Source: Theodoxus fluviatilis (lineage: Eukaryota; Mollusca; Gastropoda; Cycloneritida; Neritidae). Taken from it: 64,000 nucleotides of DNA. The stretch lies in assembly GCA_034096865.1 (NCBI GenBank), contig JAWQFJ010000597.1:40001-104000 (forward strand). Direction: 5' to 3'. Every line of letters starts with the position of its first letter. The first letter of the stretch is position 1. Below are positions 11,818 to 60,759 of this stretch, piece after piece. Position numbers and translations under genes: made by a program. The notes beneath the pieces were generated by a model, which saw nothing but the letters and a program-made list of their open reading frames with translations, was not told where the DNA came from and ran no database searches.

Positions 11818-12840
11818 CTACTGCTGCTGCTGCTGCTGCTGCTGCTAATGTTCCTGCTACTGCTACTGTTATTGCTGCTGCTGCTGCTGCTAATGTTCCT
11901 GCTACTGCTACTGTTATTGCTTCTGTTGCAGATCCTGATTGTTTCTGTTGCTTCTGTTACTGCCCCAGCTTGTTACTTCTGCTTCTACTATTACTGCTAC
12001 TACGACACTTGCTGTTGTTTGCTACTGCTGCTGCTTCTACTGCTACTGCTACTATTGTTGCTGTTTGCTAGTATTACTGCACCTGTTTTCAGATGTTCTG
12101 CATCTACAACTACTGCTGCTGTTTGCTTCTGTTACTGTTACTGCTACTATTGCTGCTGCTGCTGTTTGCTACTGTTCCTGTTGCTGCTGCTTACTACTGC
12201 TACTACTGCTGTTTGCTACTGTTACTGTTACTGTTACTACTGCTGCTGCTGCTGTTTGCTACTGTTACTATTGCTGCTGCTTACTACTGCTACTGCTTCT
12301 GTTTGCTAGTGTTACTGTTACTGTTACTACTGCTGCTGCTGCTGTTTGCTACTGTTACTGCTACTGCCACTGCTGCTGCTGCTTACTACTATTACTATTA
12401 CTACTACTATTGCTGCTGCTACGACTGTTACTACTGCTACTACTGCTGCTGCTGCTTTTTGCTACAGATTCTGCTACTGTTGCTGCTTGCTGCTACTACT
12501 GTTGCTGCTGCTACTACTGCTGCTGCTGCTGTTTGCTACTGTTACTGTTACTATTGCTGCTGCTTACTACTGCTACTGCTTCTGTTTGCTAGTGTTACTG
12601 CTACTGTTACTACTGCTGCTGCTGCTGCTGTTTGATACTGATACTGTACTACTACTATTGCTGCTGCTACTACTGTTACTACTGCTACTACTGCTGCTGC
12701 TGTTTGCTACAGCTTCTGCTACTGTTGCTGCTTGCTGCTACTACTGCTACTGCTGCTTACTGCTACTGTTGCTGCTTGCTGCTACTACTGCTACTGCTGC
12801 TTACTGCTACTGCTGCTTCACCTTGCTGTTGCTGCTGTTC
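11818..12840. repeat. Trinucleotide-rich (CTG/CTA/CTT)n region
   Basis: About 1 kb made almost wholly of TGCTGC, TACTGT, TACTAC and TTGCTAC words, with no fixed longer unit. Open frames of L, C, Y or T runs are artefacts. GTTTGCTACTGTTACTG recurs at irregular spacing. Confidence 0.95.
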
Positions 12841-13018
12841 CAAAATTACCGTATCTTCAAGGTAGGTCTCGTCATGTGGAGTGATTGCTGAGTCCCCAGC
12901 ACCTCGGCAAAAGCGAGGGAAGCAGAATTAGAATGACATAGAAAGATGGCCTCATATGGACATCGAGCTTTATCCACAGTCTCAGTTTTGTAGTACATTG
13001 TGACATAATGTTCCTCAC

Positions 13019-13021
<3 letters not shown>

Positions 13022-13080
<59 letters not shown>

Positions 13081-13090
13081 GTTGTTGTTG
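13022..13090. repeat. (GT)n microsatellite
   Basis: About 29 GT units, then (GTT)4. Confidence 0.97.
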
Positions 13091-13324
13091 CGTTTTATGT
13101 GTGTGAAATTTGCTCACTGTCACTTTCACATAATAATTTTATCTTCCCGAATGCTTTGTATATCTGCTCTTAAACAACGAAGCAATTCTTTATTAACTAT
13201 GCTTTATGCCTTTTATTTACCTGTACAAAATATCACATGCTTTTGAAATCCCCCTTTTGATTTCTGTTCTATAGTGTGAAAAGGTTACTGTGTACACATT
13301 CATCCCCCAGGAAGATTGAATGAA

Positions 13325-13465
13325 GTATTGTATTGTATTATATTGCATACATAGTATCGTATCGTATTGTGTTGTGTTGTAGTGTATAGTATAGTATCGC
13401 ATTGTATTGAATTGTGTTGTATTGCATTGCATTGCATTGTATTTATTGTATTGTATTGTATTTTA
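13325..13465. repeat. Imperfect (GTATT)n region
   Basis: Pentanucleotide-like GTATT, GTATC and GCATT units. Confidence 0.8.
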
Positions 13466-13769
13466 TCATGCTGAATAAGGCGACACTATTTACAGTGGTA
13501 ATACATCACTCTATTCACTATGAAACTGAAATCATTTTCAAGAGCAGAGTGGTTGATTTGTTGGCAGGCGTGCTAGCGTCCATTTCGAGAGAATTTCATT
13601 CAAATTTTCATAATGGATTATTGGCAGCAAGATGTTTGTTTTATATCAGTTTTATTCTCACAAATTATGGCATTTCCAACCAGCAGTGATTGTATTAAAC
13701 CATACATCGTCAGAGCTGGATATTCCGTTGTAAAAAGAATGATGCTTAGTGAAAAGAATACAATTAAGA

Positions 13770-14068
13770 CGGATGTGTGGATGGATGGATGGGTGGATGG
13801 ATGGATGGATGGATGAATGAATGGATGAATGTGTGGATGGATGGATGGATGGATGGATGAATGGATGGATGAATGTGTGGATGGATGGATGGATGTATGA
13901 ATGGATGGATGAATGTGTGGATGGATGAATGGATGGATGGATGCATGGACGGATGGATGGATGGACGGACGGACGGACGGACGGACGGATCGGACGGACG
14001 GACGGACGGACGTAGGGATGGATGGATGGATGGATGGATAGAGGGATGCATGGACGGATGGATGGATG
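13770..14068. repeat. (GGAT)n tail microsatellite
   Basis: About 75 GGAT units with GAAT, GTGT and GGAC variants. On the minus strand it is the (ATCC)n tail of the SINE-like element at 14070-14205. Confidence 0.95.
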
Positions 14069-14069
14069 C

Positions 14070-14205
14070 TAGAGGCTATAGACCTATCCGCCCTCACAGG
14101 CTGTACAAGGCCTTTGACTGCCCAGATCACTACACCAAGGTATGAGCAGTCAAGATTTAATTTCCCAAGCCAAAGACCTCTTACGAGATGCGTAGGCAGT
14201 TTCAA
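14070..14205 (-). mobile_element. SINE-like element, copy 1 (diverged)
   Basis: It matches the family seen best at 61434-61605: an AGGCTATAGACC-like start, CAGGCTGTACAAGGCC, a middle region, then CTCTTACGAGATGCGTAGGCAG. Orientation is minus, with the tetranucleotide tail at its 3' side. Confidence 0.55.
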
Positions 14206-14867
14206 GGCAAGACAAGATAAACCGCTACAAACTCATTTGCTAGTATTTGCTTGGGAATAGTTAATGAGGCTGCATTTGTCGTGTGGTTTGCTTCTTGTTC
14301 ATGTCCGGCGCAAAAACAAACAAGACCCATCGCTTTGAGATCCTCCAGCGTGTAGTGTGCAATTATTTCTATCAGAGACTCAAGGAACGAACTTTTTGCC
14401 GACTGTAGCCAGCCTCCGTCTCACTGCAACCCGAAAACGACGCAATTTTGAAACTACTTAACAGCGTGCGTGGACAAAAAGCTCACGTTTTGTGTCGTTC
14501 AAAATTGCGCATAATTTGACGCTCGGTGATCGGTTACATCACGGCAAAAAGTGCGCGTGTGATATGCATACAAAATGTGTATCGTCGATAGCGATGTGTT
14601 CAAATGATGTGTCTTTATCTCTCTTTTTTTTTCTTTCATCAAATACAAGCGTTTAGAAAATGCAACAATATTTGAGCAAGCACAGCACGTATATGCATTT
14701 CTTGACAGCACATCCCTCAACAACAAAACATGACAACATTATGTTTGACATGCATCCATTAAGTTGGAGGGGCTTTTTTGGGTGTGTTTTTGGTGTATTT
14801 TCCTTTTTATTACTGTGTAAAAGTGGGAAAATGTTTTCTGATATTCAATTGAGATCATGATCAAAAT

Positions 14868-15940
14868 CTGTCGCGAGTGGAACATACATGTATGTCAGTC
14901 GCCCATTCGGCTATCTGTCGTGAGTGGAACATCTGTCAGTCACCCACTTGGCTATCTGTCGTGAGTGGAACATCTGTCAGTCGCCCATTCGGCTATCTGT
15001 CGTGAGTGGAACATATGTCAGTCGCCCATTCGGCTATCTGTCGTGAGTGGAACATCCGTCAGTCGCCCACTTGGCTATCTGTCGTGAGTGGAACATTTGT
15101 CAGTCGCCCATTTGGCTATCTGTCGTGAGTGGAACATTTGTCAGTCGCCCATTTGGCTATCTGTCGTGAGTGGAACATTTGTCAGCCGCCCACTTGGCTA
15201 TCTGTCGTGAGTGGAACATCTGTCAGCCGCCCACTTGGCTATCTGTCGTGAGTGGAACATCTGTCAGTCGCCCATTTGGCTATCTGTCGTGAGTGGAACA
15301 TCTGTCAGCCGCCCACTTGGCTATCTGTCGTGAGTGGAACATCTGTCAGTCGCCCACTTGGCTATCTGTCGTGAGTGGAACATCTGTCAGTCACCCATTT
15401 GGCTATCTGTCGTGAGTGGAACATCTGGCAGTCGCCCATTCGGCTATCTGTCGTTAGTGGAACATCTGTCAGTCGCCCATTCGGCTATCTGTCGTGAGTG
15501 GAACATCTGTCAGCCGCCCATTCGGCTATCTGTCGTGAGTGGAACATTTGTCAGCCGCCCACTTGGCTATCTGTCGTGAGTGGAACATCTGTCAGTCGCC
15601 CATTTGGCTATCTGTCGTGAGTGGAACATATGTCAGCCGCCCACTTGGCTATCTGTCGTGAGTGGAACATCTGTCTGTCGCCCATTCGGCTATCTGTCGT
15701 GAGTGGAACATCTGTCAGCCGCCCACTTGGCTATCTGTCGTGAGTGGAACATATGTCAGCCGCCCACTTGGCTATCTGTCGTGAGTGGAACATCTGTCAG
15801 TCGCCCATTCGGCTATCTGTCGTGAGTGGAACATCTGTCAGCCGCCCACTTGGCTATCTGTCGTGAGTGGAACATCTGTCAGCCGCCCACTTGGCTATCT
15901 GTCGTGAGTGGAACATATGTCAGTCGCCCACTTAGCTATC
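14868..15940. repeat. 40-bp minisatellite
   Basis: About 26 units containing CTATCTGTCGTGAGTGGAAC, then CATCTGTCAG and a CCCATTCGG/CCCACTTGG variant. Units vary at three or four fixed sites. Each unit carries a donor-like GTGAGT on the plus strand. No gene is attached. Confidence 0.95.
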
Positions 15941-16313
15941 CTCGCGAACGATAAGTGTGATAAAATTAAGACTCGCACACAACCTGTGCCGCACCAATGT
16001 CCCTGTCATCAGATGTGTTGTCGTCTCAGTGCCCCTGGGGCCTGCTCCTGATAGTGCCCGTGGGTTGGGGGTGAGAATAGACCTACCGCATCTCCCTACA
16101 TGATCCGCTAAAGGCGAAATACAAGGGAAATCGAGACCACGGGCATGTTGTTTACGCTAGGAACCTTGCAAGATCTCGTGAGGGATAGGTCGGTGTCAAC
16201 CTGTGACAATGACGAAAGGAGATGCAAAGGCAGTAAAATGTTTGACACATGTTGACACCGGCCTAGCATTTACCAACAAGGTAGGCTGAGCAAAGCGCCA
16301 CTGCATCACTCTT

Positions 16314-16869
16314 ACGCTAACCCGCTCTCGTGACTTCAGGGATCAGCAACAGCACGTAGTCTACAACTGCTCACAGGCTGTAAATCTAACCCGCTCTCGT
16401 GACTTCAGGGACCAGCAACAGCACGTAGTCTACAACTGCTCACAGGCTGTAAAACTAACCCGCTCTCGTGACTTCAGGGACCAGCAACAGCACGTAGTCT
16501 ACAACTGCTCACAGGCTGTAAAACTAACCCGCTCTCGTGACTTCAGGGACCAGCAACAGCACGTAGTCTACAACTGCTCACAGGCTGTAAAACTAACCCG
16601 CTCTCGTGACTTCAGGGACCAGCAACAGCACGTAGTCTACAACTGCTCACAGGCTGTAAAACTAACCCGCTCTCGTGACTTCAGGGACCAGCAACAGCAC
16701 GTAGTCTACAACTGCTCACAGGCTGTAAAACTAACCCGCTCTCGTGACGTCAGGGATCAGCAACAGCACGTAGTCTACAACTGCTCACAGGCTGTAAAAC
16801 TAACCCGCTCTCGTCACTTCAGGGACCAGCAACAGCACGTAGTCTTCAACTGCTCACAGGCTGTAAAAC
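16314..16869. repeat. 69-bp minisatellite with open frame
   Basis: Eight units, nearly identical. The plus strand is open through all of them (69 is 23 codons) and reads DFRDQQQHVVYNCSQAVK per unit. Each unit contains acceptor-like GACTTCAG. The flanks do not continue as a convincing exon. The motif QHVVYNCSQAV loosely resembles the QNVTYNCYQSV region of fibrillar collagen C-propeptides; this is a weak resemblance only. Confidence 0.9.
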
Positions 16870-17009
16870 TTCGTTCATCCTCGCCGTTTTCCGACATTTT
16901 CAATGTGGCGTTTTCGGATGCGAGCTTTTACTTAAACAACACGTTCGCGCCTAGATATCTATTTTTGTGTGCTTCCTGTTATGACGTTATGAGATAGAGG
17001 TGCGTCCTA

Positions 17010-17139
17010 GGGCGTGTTTGTTAGGCAAGCGGCTCGCCATGGCTAGTCGAGGGCGAGCTAGACGCACCTACCGCTAATGAGCGAGAAACGTAGGCAACGC
17101 CTAGCCCTCGAGATTCTACGCCTAACAAACGTGCCCCTG
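17010..17139. mobile_element. Small inverted-repeat element (MITE-like)
   Basis: Ends GGGCGTGTTTGTTAGGC and GCCTAACAAACGTGCCCC are inverted repeats of about 17 bp with two mismatches. The interior has a second inverted pair (CGAGGGCGAGCTAG and CTAGCCCTCGAG). It sits inside a short CRE-containing tandem repeat. No clear target duplication was found. Confidence 0.55.
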
Positions 17140-17232
17140 TTATTACGTCATGAGAGAGAGGTGTGCGTCCTGTTATGACGTCATGAGAGAGAGGTGTGCG
17201 TCCTGTTATGACGTCATGAGAGAGGTGTGCAT
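17140..17232. repeat. 33-bp repeat with palindromic TGACGTCA
   Basis: Units contain GTTATGACGTCATGAGAG. Perfect CRE/ATF palindromes TGACGTCA lie at 17176-17183 and 17209-17216, with one-base variants near 16980 and 17143. No transcription start is evident nearby. Confidence 0.75.
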
Positions 17233-17399
17233 CCCCATGTTCGAGTTTCATCCTGGCGTCGCGTCTGCCCAGGTTCCGCTACAGCACCTCCCCCCAGCAG
17301 GGCGGAACACAGCTGTGCTGATAGAGAAGTGCAGAGCCGAACACCTCTTTTATTCGTCGAAAAACCCAGGCCAGAATGAGGAAGAAAAAGAGATGAAAA

Positions 17400-17745
17400 A
17401 GGGGGAGGAGGGAGGGAAGGGGAGAGGAGAGAGGGAGGAGATAGACAGATACACAGACGTGCAGGCAGGCAGGCACAGAGATAGACAGACATATACACAG
17501 ACAGACAAACGGACAGACGGACGGACGGACGGACGGACGGACGGACGGACAGGCAGACAGACAGACAGACAGACAGACGATCAGACAGGCAGACAGACAG
17601 CCAGACAGACGGACAGACAGACGATCAGACAATCGGACAGACACACACACACACACACACATACACAGACAGACAAATAGACACTCAGAGACAGACACAC
17701 GCATGCACGCAGGCAGACAGAGAGGCAGACAGACAGACAGACAGC
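17400..17745. repeat. (CAGA)n/(GGAC)n low-complexity region
   Basis: A G-rich purine stretch, then mixed CAGA, GGAC and CA repeats. The ORFs are artefacts. Confidence 0.9.
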
Positions 17746-18336
17746 AGGGTAGCCTATACAAGTAACATTTTATTTCGTTCTTTCTGCTGGTTGACCCTTT
17801 GGAATGGAGTGAGTAACCCATGACTTAGTTGTAAACAGTTGGATCGTGGAACCATGCACTACTTTCTAGCAATCTTCGCTGTACTAGTCCGACGTAAGCA
17901 CGATCGCCTTCAGGAAGAGTGTGGCCTCGTAGTGAGAGTAAAAAATCTGGAGTCTTGTGTGGTTGATGTGTACCACGGTCCAAGCTGCACAGACCCCAGA
18001 TTGGCATCCTTAATCCACCCAGGATTAAATTAGGTCCCTGTGAGGGTTACACTGGAAAATAACAAACATTATTAAAAATGACTGGCGCGATCATATACAG
18101 CCTGGTTGCGGGCACTCCAGGGTGCTGAGGTGGTGTTGGCATCTATCTCCGCCATGTTGGGTCATTCGGCTAGGCGCGGCCAAGTACCTCTGAAGCTTCC
18201 ACTGCAACCCTGTGCCGCCTTGTCAGCAAGATGAAGTAGGAAACGCACTTGCCTTGCGTTTCTTGCAAGGTCCTTGCAGGATCCTAGCGTAAGCAACGCG
18301 CCTTGGACTGTGCCGCTCCAGCACAAGGCTGCAGAG

Positions 18337-18553
18337 ACATGGCAGAGTCCACTGCAAGGAGCGCAGACCTGATCTCTCTAGAACACGAGTCCACCACCAC
18401 CAACAGAGCCATTGCAGTGTCCACTGCAAGGAGCACAGACCTGGTCTCTCTAGAACACGAGTCCACCACCACCAACAGAGCCATGGCAGTGTCCACTGCA
18501 AGGAGCACAGACCTGTTCTCTCTAGAACACGAGTCCACCACCACCAACAGAGC
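18337..18553. repeat. 72-bp minisatellite, three units
   Basis: Three copies of a block containing CTCTAGAACACGAGTCCACC, 72 bp apart and over 90% alike. Frames are open on both strands because 72 is a multiple of 3. Confidence 0.9.
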
Positions 18554-18610
18554 CGTGAAAATGTGCATGTTGCAACCCACTATGTCGACTCATTCCAAGA
18601 AATATGAAGC

Positions 18611-20153
18611 ATAAAAAAGTTAAGGGATTTATTTAATGAATGACACAGAAGAGTTGATGCAGTTTACACATGTTCGCCTTCTCCTAATGAGTAATACTGA
18701 AAACAAACATTTTGATTAACAAATGACAGACACACGGAATCAAGGCTGTACTTTTTTTACTACAAATGCTCAACACAAAACAGCACTTGTATGGTCAAAA
18801 CAGTGATAAGATTTCATTACACAGTTTCTTCATTGAACTCAGCAAGTATCAAGGCCCGACTTGAACCAAAATGGCGAATGGCGAAAACTGACCAAATTTA
18901 GCCCTTGATATAGGCAGGTTCAGAAAGTCTGACAATCATAGAAAACTCCTTCCACAAGCAGGCAATATATCTATCTGCCGTCAGCCAACTACACCCATGT
19001 CTGCCCATGCTAGACAAAGATGAGAGGACATTATTACATATCTATCTCAACCCTGCAAATAGCACAGCCACACAGGACCTACAGCAAGCGAATGATACAA
19101 ATTAACCATATTCAACATTTGACTCTGATGGGGATAAAAAGTGCGATAACCACAGAAAAAAAAACTATCCCACACAATATGTCTTTCTTCCTCTGCCAAA
19201 TATCCACTCTCTGCTCTCAGACAACACGATGGGGCATCATTCCGGATGTAAACATCATTATCAGAAATGTGCAAGGAAGTTACACAAGACTATTACGGAC
19301 AAGCAAAGAGCAGAGGTGGATCTTCAGAGGGAAATATTCTGGTCCCACTAAAAGATTTCCTCATGAAGCATGAGGAAGGAAGGTCATGTTTCACTCTGTC
19401 TTGTGTTGAGCAGTTTGACCTTCAAAATCAGCAATTCCAGTAAAAAATGTGCACTTCAACACTTTCCTCAGAACGGAAAAGTCTCTCTAACTCAAAGAAA
19501 AAAGTGTTTGCTATCTTGAGTTAGGATGGTTATTAATTAAGGAATAACCACATACATTAAAGAAACTAACTTTTAAAAAATGTCTCTTGAGCTCACCTCA
19601 GTTTTACTAACTACACATGTAGTCAAACCTTGAAGTTTAAGAGTGAGAGAATTTACTTTTCCCAAAACTGATTAAATCTTAAAATGGCTTTGATGGGGAA
19701 AAAAGAAGAAGATTGCCTCATTTAATAAACGCTATGTTTTCATCAACCTTTTCTCACTTATTCAGATCATGCTGTCAACAATAGAACATCTTTTTATCCT
19801 TAACAAACTATTTGAAAAAAAGGATATTTATCAGTTCACACAATTTCTCATCCACATCCTGGTCCCCTCACACCCCCCACCCACCCCTAATAATGGGGGG
19901 AAAAGTCGTTTGTCTCTCTGTTTCCTCACTGATATTTCATTAGCATCATCTCCTATTGCCGTATTGGTCAGACAGAGTGGTTGACTAAAAAGTAAAGATG
20001 CTTCCTATCCACTACTGACAGCTCAAACTGCACACGTTTACTCCCTGGTCACCAGGCCGCTCTTATCATCACTCCACACCACCTCAGGTCCTTGGCATCG
20101 TGCCACCAGGCTGTGGACTGAGGCGCCAATAGTTGTACTAGGAAGGCTCCACT
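18611..20153 (-). other. DIS3 3' UTR (inferred)
   Basis: AT-rich, about 1.5 kb after the DIS3 stop codon, without competing coding signal. On the minus strand the first clear AATAAA is at 18633-18628, so cleavage near 18610 is expected. The part next to the stop codon (about 20020-20130) is a dispersed repeat also found at 26755-26872. Confidence 0.55.
20018..20130. repeat. Dispersed repeat R2, copy 1 (within DIS3 3' UTR)
   Basis: It shares CTCAAAC-GCAC, ACTCCCTGGTCA, CTTATCATCAC and CCAGGCTGT in the same order with 26755-26872, and in part with 22466-22520. It would be transcribed in the 3' UTR. Confidence 0.6.
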
Positions 20154-54809
<34,656 letters not shown>

Positions 54810-55365
54810 CGTAAGATGCTTCCGTAATCCGATGGCAGTGTTCTGTTAATAATATCTAATTCCTTCGAAATATATTTGACTGAAGTCGCGGCCTACTAAC
54901 ATCATCAACTGTATACCGGAAGCACATGTAGCGGCTAAATGTGCTTTCCTCGGTGAGATGTTCAAGGGACATCACTCTCATGAACTCTGGAAGACCAACG
55001 TAAACAGACATAACCGGTACTTGTCCACTGCAAACATTGTTTTAAACGACGCCCAGAAACACAGACCATACCCCAGTCTGGTAACTTGAAAACAGTATGT
55101 AATAGTGAGAAGGCAAAATGGCTTTGAACGAATATGACTGAGATCTATAAACAGCCGTATACAACAGTCAATCTTAGAAAACGGTTTAGTTGTAAGTCGC
55201 GACTCGATGGCGCAAGATCTGGATCTCATAGTGCAAGAGAACTTGTAGCATGATCAACAGAGGCTCTCGGAGTTACCGGCAGCAGAGTTTTAGCATACTA
55301 GTGTAAAGCTGTCTTTTAGTGACTGCTGAACATCTACTGTTGAATCAACTAAACCAAGGTTGAAG
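54810..55365. promoter_or_regulatory. DIS3 5' flank, possible bidirectional promoter
   Basis: About 550 bp without repeats between the DIS3 start codon and a plus-strand donor AAGGTAAGT (gt at 55366). No TATA box at a convincing position. The plus-strand donor suggests a noncoding first exon ending at 55365, perhaps of the TATDN2-like gene whose start codon lies 8.3 kb further on. Confidence 0.35.
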
Positions 55366-55713
55366 GTAAGTTGCTGATGAGTATATTCGTCCGCTACAAA
55401 TACTGAAATAGCGTGTTGTGTTTTTTCGTGTTGAGCGCTTGACTGACACACGTGAAGTCGTTTTTGTGTAGACTAAGATAGCAACATACGTGACCATAAT
55501 CTTTTCGCACGTTCATCGCCATTTGAAATTTGACAATCATTAATGATGTAACCATTCATATATCGAGGGATGAAACTGTCAATATTCACTGTCCATACGC
55601 AGCTAGGCTCACACCTAGAGGGTCAGTCGACCTAGGAACCAACAAACCGATTGAACAACACATGGACAGTTACATAGGCAGATGGCTCTACTGACGGACA
55701 GACGGACTGGTGG

Positions 55714-55717
<4 letters not shown>

Positions 55718-55796
<79 letters not shown>
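55718..55796. repeat. (GA)n microsatellite
   Basis: About 38 dinucleotides, abutting the retroelement end that follows. Confidence 0.97.
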
Positions 55797-55801
<5 letters not shown>

Positions 55802-55890
55802 CTAACTTTATTTTACAAGGGTAGTGAAATTAGGCAGTAGTGTCTTTCTTACATTCAGCCCTTGAGGCAAGATATTCAAGTGTGGTAAGA
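55797..55890 (-). mobile_element. LINE-like 3' end, copy 2
   Basis: Near-identical to 7320-7414 (TTTTACAAGGGTAGTGAA, CATTCAGCCCTTGAGGCAA). Its tail on the minus strand is AGTTAGTTCG then (TC)n. Confidence 0.65.
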
Positions 55891-57956
<2,066 letters not shown>

Positions 57957-58036
<80 letters not shown>

Positions 58037-58205
58037 ATACCAGACCAGACCAGACCAGACCAGACAAGACAAGACAAGACAAGACAAGACAAGACAAGAC
58101 AAGACAAGACAGACAGACAGACCGACAGACAGACAAAAAGACAGATAGACAAAAAGACAGACAAAAAGACAGACAAAAAGACAGACAGAAAGACAGAGAC
58201 AGACA
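57957..58205. repeat. (GA)n then (CCAGA)n/(CAAGA)n/(CAGA)n
   Basis: Three successive simple repeats abutting the 5' end of element B. Confidence 0.97.
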
Positions 58206-58269
58206 AGAGCCATGTGCTCCACTGCGCATGCATGTGATAGATGAGGACACGAGCTAATTATTTTCTTTG

Positions 58270-59130
58270 AATGTCCAGCCGGCGTGAAGCAGGGGGCCGT
58301 TGAGAGTCCATTACTTGTTTTCTGTGTACATTGGCACTGTGGCAGACTACGTCCAAAGAAAAGGCAAACATGGTGTTCAGATGATACCTGGTAAGATGGA
58401 AGCTTTTCTTTTGCTCTTTACCGACGATGTCACCTTGTTATCCACTACACCTGTTGGCCTCCAAAATGAACTTGATAATCTCGTGCATGTATCCAAGACT
58501 TTAGATCTGAAGGTGAACGCTGACAAGACTAAAGTTAGCCACGGGTGAAAAATGGTTTCTTAATGAGGAACAAGTGGAGGTTGTCAATCAATACAAATTC
58601 ACTGGCTTCACGTTCACAACGAAATAGTCCCTTGAAACTGAAAAGAAAAAGGTGTGGACAGTAAACGACAATTGTATTCTTTCTTGAGGCAAAGTGGCCC
58701 TAAAAAGGGCCGTTTAAAGGCAAGCGTATACCGATGGTGGTAGAGCCTCCCGCCCCGGGATGGAGAGCGAAGTGTCACAAGGCGTGGCAGCTCCGTCTCT
58801 ATGGCAGCGGCGAGGTTCCGTGCCCTTGAAACTGTTCAAGATGAACTAGCAGTAAGAGGAACGCACAAAGTAGTACACATTTTAAGAACATTGTGGAACC
58901 TGCGTAGTTTGAAGACAAAAGGATTTACTAACTTGTTGGATGCACAAGTTCAAGGAACCCTCTTGTGTGGTTCAGAAATATGGGGTCTCCAAAGTTGTTT
59001 GAAAGTGGTAAGAACATATAATTTTGTATGTAAGAAGTTTATGGGGCTGGATTCGAGGACACCAAACCACATGGTGTATGATGACCTCGGTCAAACAGAG
59101 AGACGAGGGGCAGGTGTCAGACTATGATAT
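58270..59130 (+). pseudogene. LINE B-like reverse transcriptase fragment, decayed
   Basis: Plus strand, several frames: AGVKQGA-ESPLL, LLFTDDVTLLSTTPVGLQNE (catalytic YADD changed to FTDD), VNADKTKV, then after an unrelated 150-bp stretch HILRTLWNLRSLKTKGFTNL and GSEIWGLQ. It matches LINE B at 9074-10992. Stops and shifts show it is dead. Confidence 0.8.
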
Positions 59131-59149
59131 GTGACAACAAGAGAAGGAT

Positions 59150-59235
59150 GACCAATGACGTCTCGAAGTTGCAGGGGCAAGCTTTCGGGGGAATAAACTC
59201 CTTCTTCAGGCCTAGACTAGGCCTGGACTAGTCAA
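59150..59235 (-). other. Hairpin motif, second copy
   Basis: Minus strand CCTGAAGAAGGAGTTTATTC then CCCCGAAAGCTTGCCCC. Follows the LINE B-like fragment closely and may belong to its end. Confidence 0.4.
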
Positions 59236-59900
59236 TACAGCAATGACTACAGAGTACAGTCATCGCTGTAATCATACACAATGTTCAATCGGTCAGTTCT
59301 TGTCACCAGACGCCGTCCACTTTTTCGTCCCATTTTATACCGACTCCTGCATAATTAGGGCAAATACTTTCTAATAATACCGGAAACGCTATTTGGGTTG
59401 TTTTGGATTGCATATCCATAGAGTGATAGACTATGAAAGCCGCCCCAGGACTTTCATGTGGGGAAGGGGAAACTACTCACTTCCGGCTATGTGTCGTCGT
59501 CGAACTTGACTTTCCATATTTATTTTCCGTAACATTAATGTGTTTGCTTTGGGTAAAAAATAGCGTCATGTAACTTTGGCAAACTACATCTACCTCACAG
59601 GTGTAGGAAAAATCACTTTCGGACACGCGCCATAGAAGTCCTCACGACATCATACGTAAGTGCGTCGTTGGCTTTGAAGATAGTTTCTGATAATCGGGTG
59701 ACGTCATTGACATTTCCAGGGGCCTTTGCGAGACTACTGACAGTAGGTCCCTGTTTGTCGTCCTTTTCCCACGGAAGTGGGTCCACTTTGATCTTGCACT
59801 CCACACTGTCGTTTCAACGGCGTTTGTTGTGAGGTATAGGTTCTATGCCGTTCGTAAGCTCGAGTAAGCAAAGGAGCTGAGGAGGAAGGCGGGGGGGTGG
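59236..59900. other. No gene recognised
   Basis: Unique-looking sequence with no coding signal that I can support. Confidence 0.5.
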
Positions 59901-59904
59901 GGGG

Positions 59905-60533
59905 AGTGATGGACGAACGAACAGACTGGCGGACTGACGGATACATGGACGCACAGACATAAAAGAAACACAGACACATGGACAGACACACACAAACACG
60001 CAGACAGACACACACAGACACATGGACAGACACACACAAACACGCAGACAGACAAACGGACGGATGGACCGACGAACGGATGGACCAACCGACAGACACA
60101 CATACACGCGCGCGCGTACACATACACACACATATGTGCTCACACAAACACATACAGACATACATGTGTATACACATACACACATATGTATACACATACA
60201 CACACATGTACACACACATATGTGCACACATACACACATATGTACACACACATCTACATACACACACATATCTACGCACACACACATATGTACACACATA
60301 CACATATCTACACACACATATGTACACACGCACGCACACACACACATATGCACACACACATACACACACATAAGTGCATACCCACACACACATAAACACA
60401 TACACATATGCACATGCACATACACGCACATACACACACATAAGTACACACACACACACACACACATAAACACATACACATATGCACACGCACATACACA
60501 CATAAGTACACACACATATGCACACACACATAT

Positions 60534-60572
<39 letters not shown>
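59905..60572. repeat. (CA)n/(CACATA)n low-complexity region
   Basis: About 670 bp of CAGA, GGAC and then CA/CATA/TATG alternation. The C/V-rich ORFs are artefacts. Confidence 0.95.
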
Positions 60573-60573
<1 letters not shown>

Positions 60574-60759
60574 AGAAATACAGGTACTACTTTGCTTCGT
60601 GATGGCGTGGGAATTTGTTACTCCTGTTTGATCGGAGTTTGTGAATGAAACTTCTGTTTTTAATTTGTACTAAAAGTAAGAAACACATGCAAGCAGAGAA
60701 TCACACCCGTAGATCTTCCCTTTGTTGTTCGCTCATGACTTGTTCGTCTCCTAAGGCAT

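Noticed and set aside
11848..12891. Leu/Cys/Tyr-rich hydrophobic proteins
   Set aside because: Frames through CTG/CTA trinucleotide repeats.
14868..15940. CRISPR array
   Set aside because: Regular 40-bp period but there are no unique spacers; the whole unit is repeated, and the genome is eukaryotic.
18223..18614. LLVVVDSCSRE membrane-like ORFs
   Set aside because: Frames of a three-unit 72-bp repeat without conserved flanks.
59734..60569. Cys/Val-rich 250-codon proteins
   Set aside because: Reading frames of (CA)n-type low-complexity DNA.
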